From contig SKJJ01000187.1 in the NCBI GenBank assembly GCA_007115975.1, positions 1 to 41,551 on the forward strand: a stretch of DNA of 41,551 bases. Direction: 5' to 3'. The notes beneath the pieces were generated by a model, which was given only the letters and a program-made list of their open reading frames with translations, searched no databases and was not told where the DNA came from. Origin of the DNA: Chitinispirillum sp. (GTDB taxonomy: Bacteria; Fibrobacterota; Chitinivibrionia; Chitinivibrionales; Chitinispirillaceae). A program made the translations under genes and the position numbers. This document shows, one piece after another, positions 41,496 through 41,551 of the stretch (positions within the stretch are counted from its first letter, which is position 1; each line of letters starts with the position of its first letter).

Positions 41496-41551
41496 TCAGG
41501 CAAAGCGGTTGTCGACAAGCATGATATCGTCCATTACGAACCAGGGAAAAG
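41496..41551 (-). CDS. Possible C-terminal tail of a gene entering from the right edge
   Basis: An open frame of 17 codons runs from the window edge to a TGA at 41496, reading FPWFVMDDIMLVDNRFA. The alternation and the xxMDDIxLVD pattern look like the last strand of a jelly-roll carbohydrate-binding or lectin-like domain. So little is visible that this is only a suggestion; position upstream of the ASRT gene fits a sugar-related operon. Confidence 0.25.
   Translation of the reverse strand, partial: FPWFVMDDIMLVDNRFA

Overview
This window looks like the chromosome of a Gram-negative, diderm bacterium. Evidence includes outer-membrane beta-barrel proteins, a PorV-type barrel beside a giant secreted protein with a type-9-secretion-like C-terminal domain, a lipoprotein and murein-recycling genes. 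The style suggests the FCB group, perhaps Fibrobacterota/Chitinivibrionia. That placement is inference from gene content, not from a marker phylogeny. Most of the window is dense housekeeping and signalling DNA; the last 1.7 kb is gene-poor and carries a transposase relic.

Region by region. (1) 1-816: the start of a minus-strand histone H1-like gene made of 33-bp repeats, with its own promoter and a leader hairpin, then an unassigned gap. (2) 817-3528: a LOG-family nucleotide hydrolase gene divergent from a YkuD/Mur-ligase pair that looks like a murein-peptide recycling module. (3) 3693-14267: a compact nine-gene plus-strand operon, lepA, signal-peptidase-like, trpB, trpA, eukaryotic-type chorismate mutase, tyrA, EPSP-synthase-like, nadK, recN. 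Many of its genes overlap by 4 bp. Two of its products appear to be pseudoenzymes: the signal-peptidase homologue and the EPSP-synthase homologue. (4) 14276-17202: a minus-strand trio of a membrane TPR protein, a receiver-like protein without its phospho-acceptor Asp, and a fusion of a ParA/MinD ATPase, one membrane helix, a LysM-like segment and an M23 endopeptidase. The fusion is the most unusual protein here. (5) 17391-18953: a GAF/PP2C phosphatase with a cysteine-rich insert. (6) 19091-26605: three exported proteins behind a clear sigma-70-type promoter. They are a beta-barrel, a 1492-residue multidomain surface protein, and a fusion of a CsgG/TolB-like domain to a PorV-like barrel. (7) 26866-37521: HU, a Xer recombinase, a metallo-hydrolase, murB, a GAF/HD-GYP protein, tRNA-Asp and tRNA-Val, a DUF3098-like membrane protein, a HAMP-like membrane protein, a 7TM-HD phosphodiesterase, a small lipoprotein and aspS. 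(8) 37863-39891: an NtrC-type sigma-54 activator followed within 105 bp by a near-perfect sigma-54 promoter and a small helical, ferritin-like protein. (9) 39892-41551: an ISNCY-like transposase fragment, a sensory-rhodopsin-transducer (ASRT) gene broken by an apparent one-base frameshift, and possibly the tail of another gene.

How the genes fit together. The central operon joins the tryptophan and tyrosine branches of aromatic synthesis around a yeast/plant-type chorismate mutase, an enzyme class usually controlled by Trp and Tyr. Envelope biology recurs in the YkuD/Mur ligase, murB, the M23 fusion, the PorV-like system and the inactive signal peptidase. Signalling is rich: SpoIIE-type phosphatase, HD-GYP, 7TM-HD and NtrC. 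The best candidates for an undescribed system are the ParA-M23 fusion with its degenerate receiver and TPR partners, and the self-contained sigma-54 activator/target pair.
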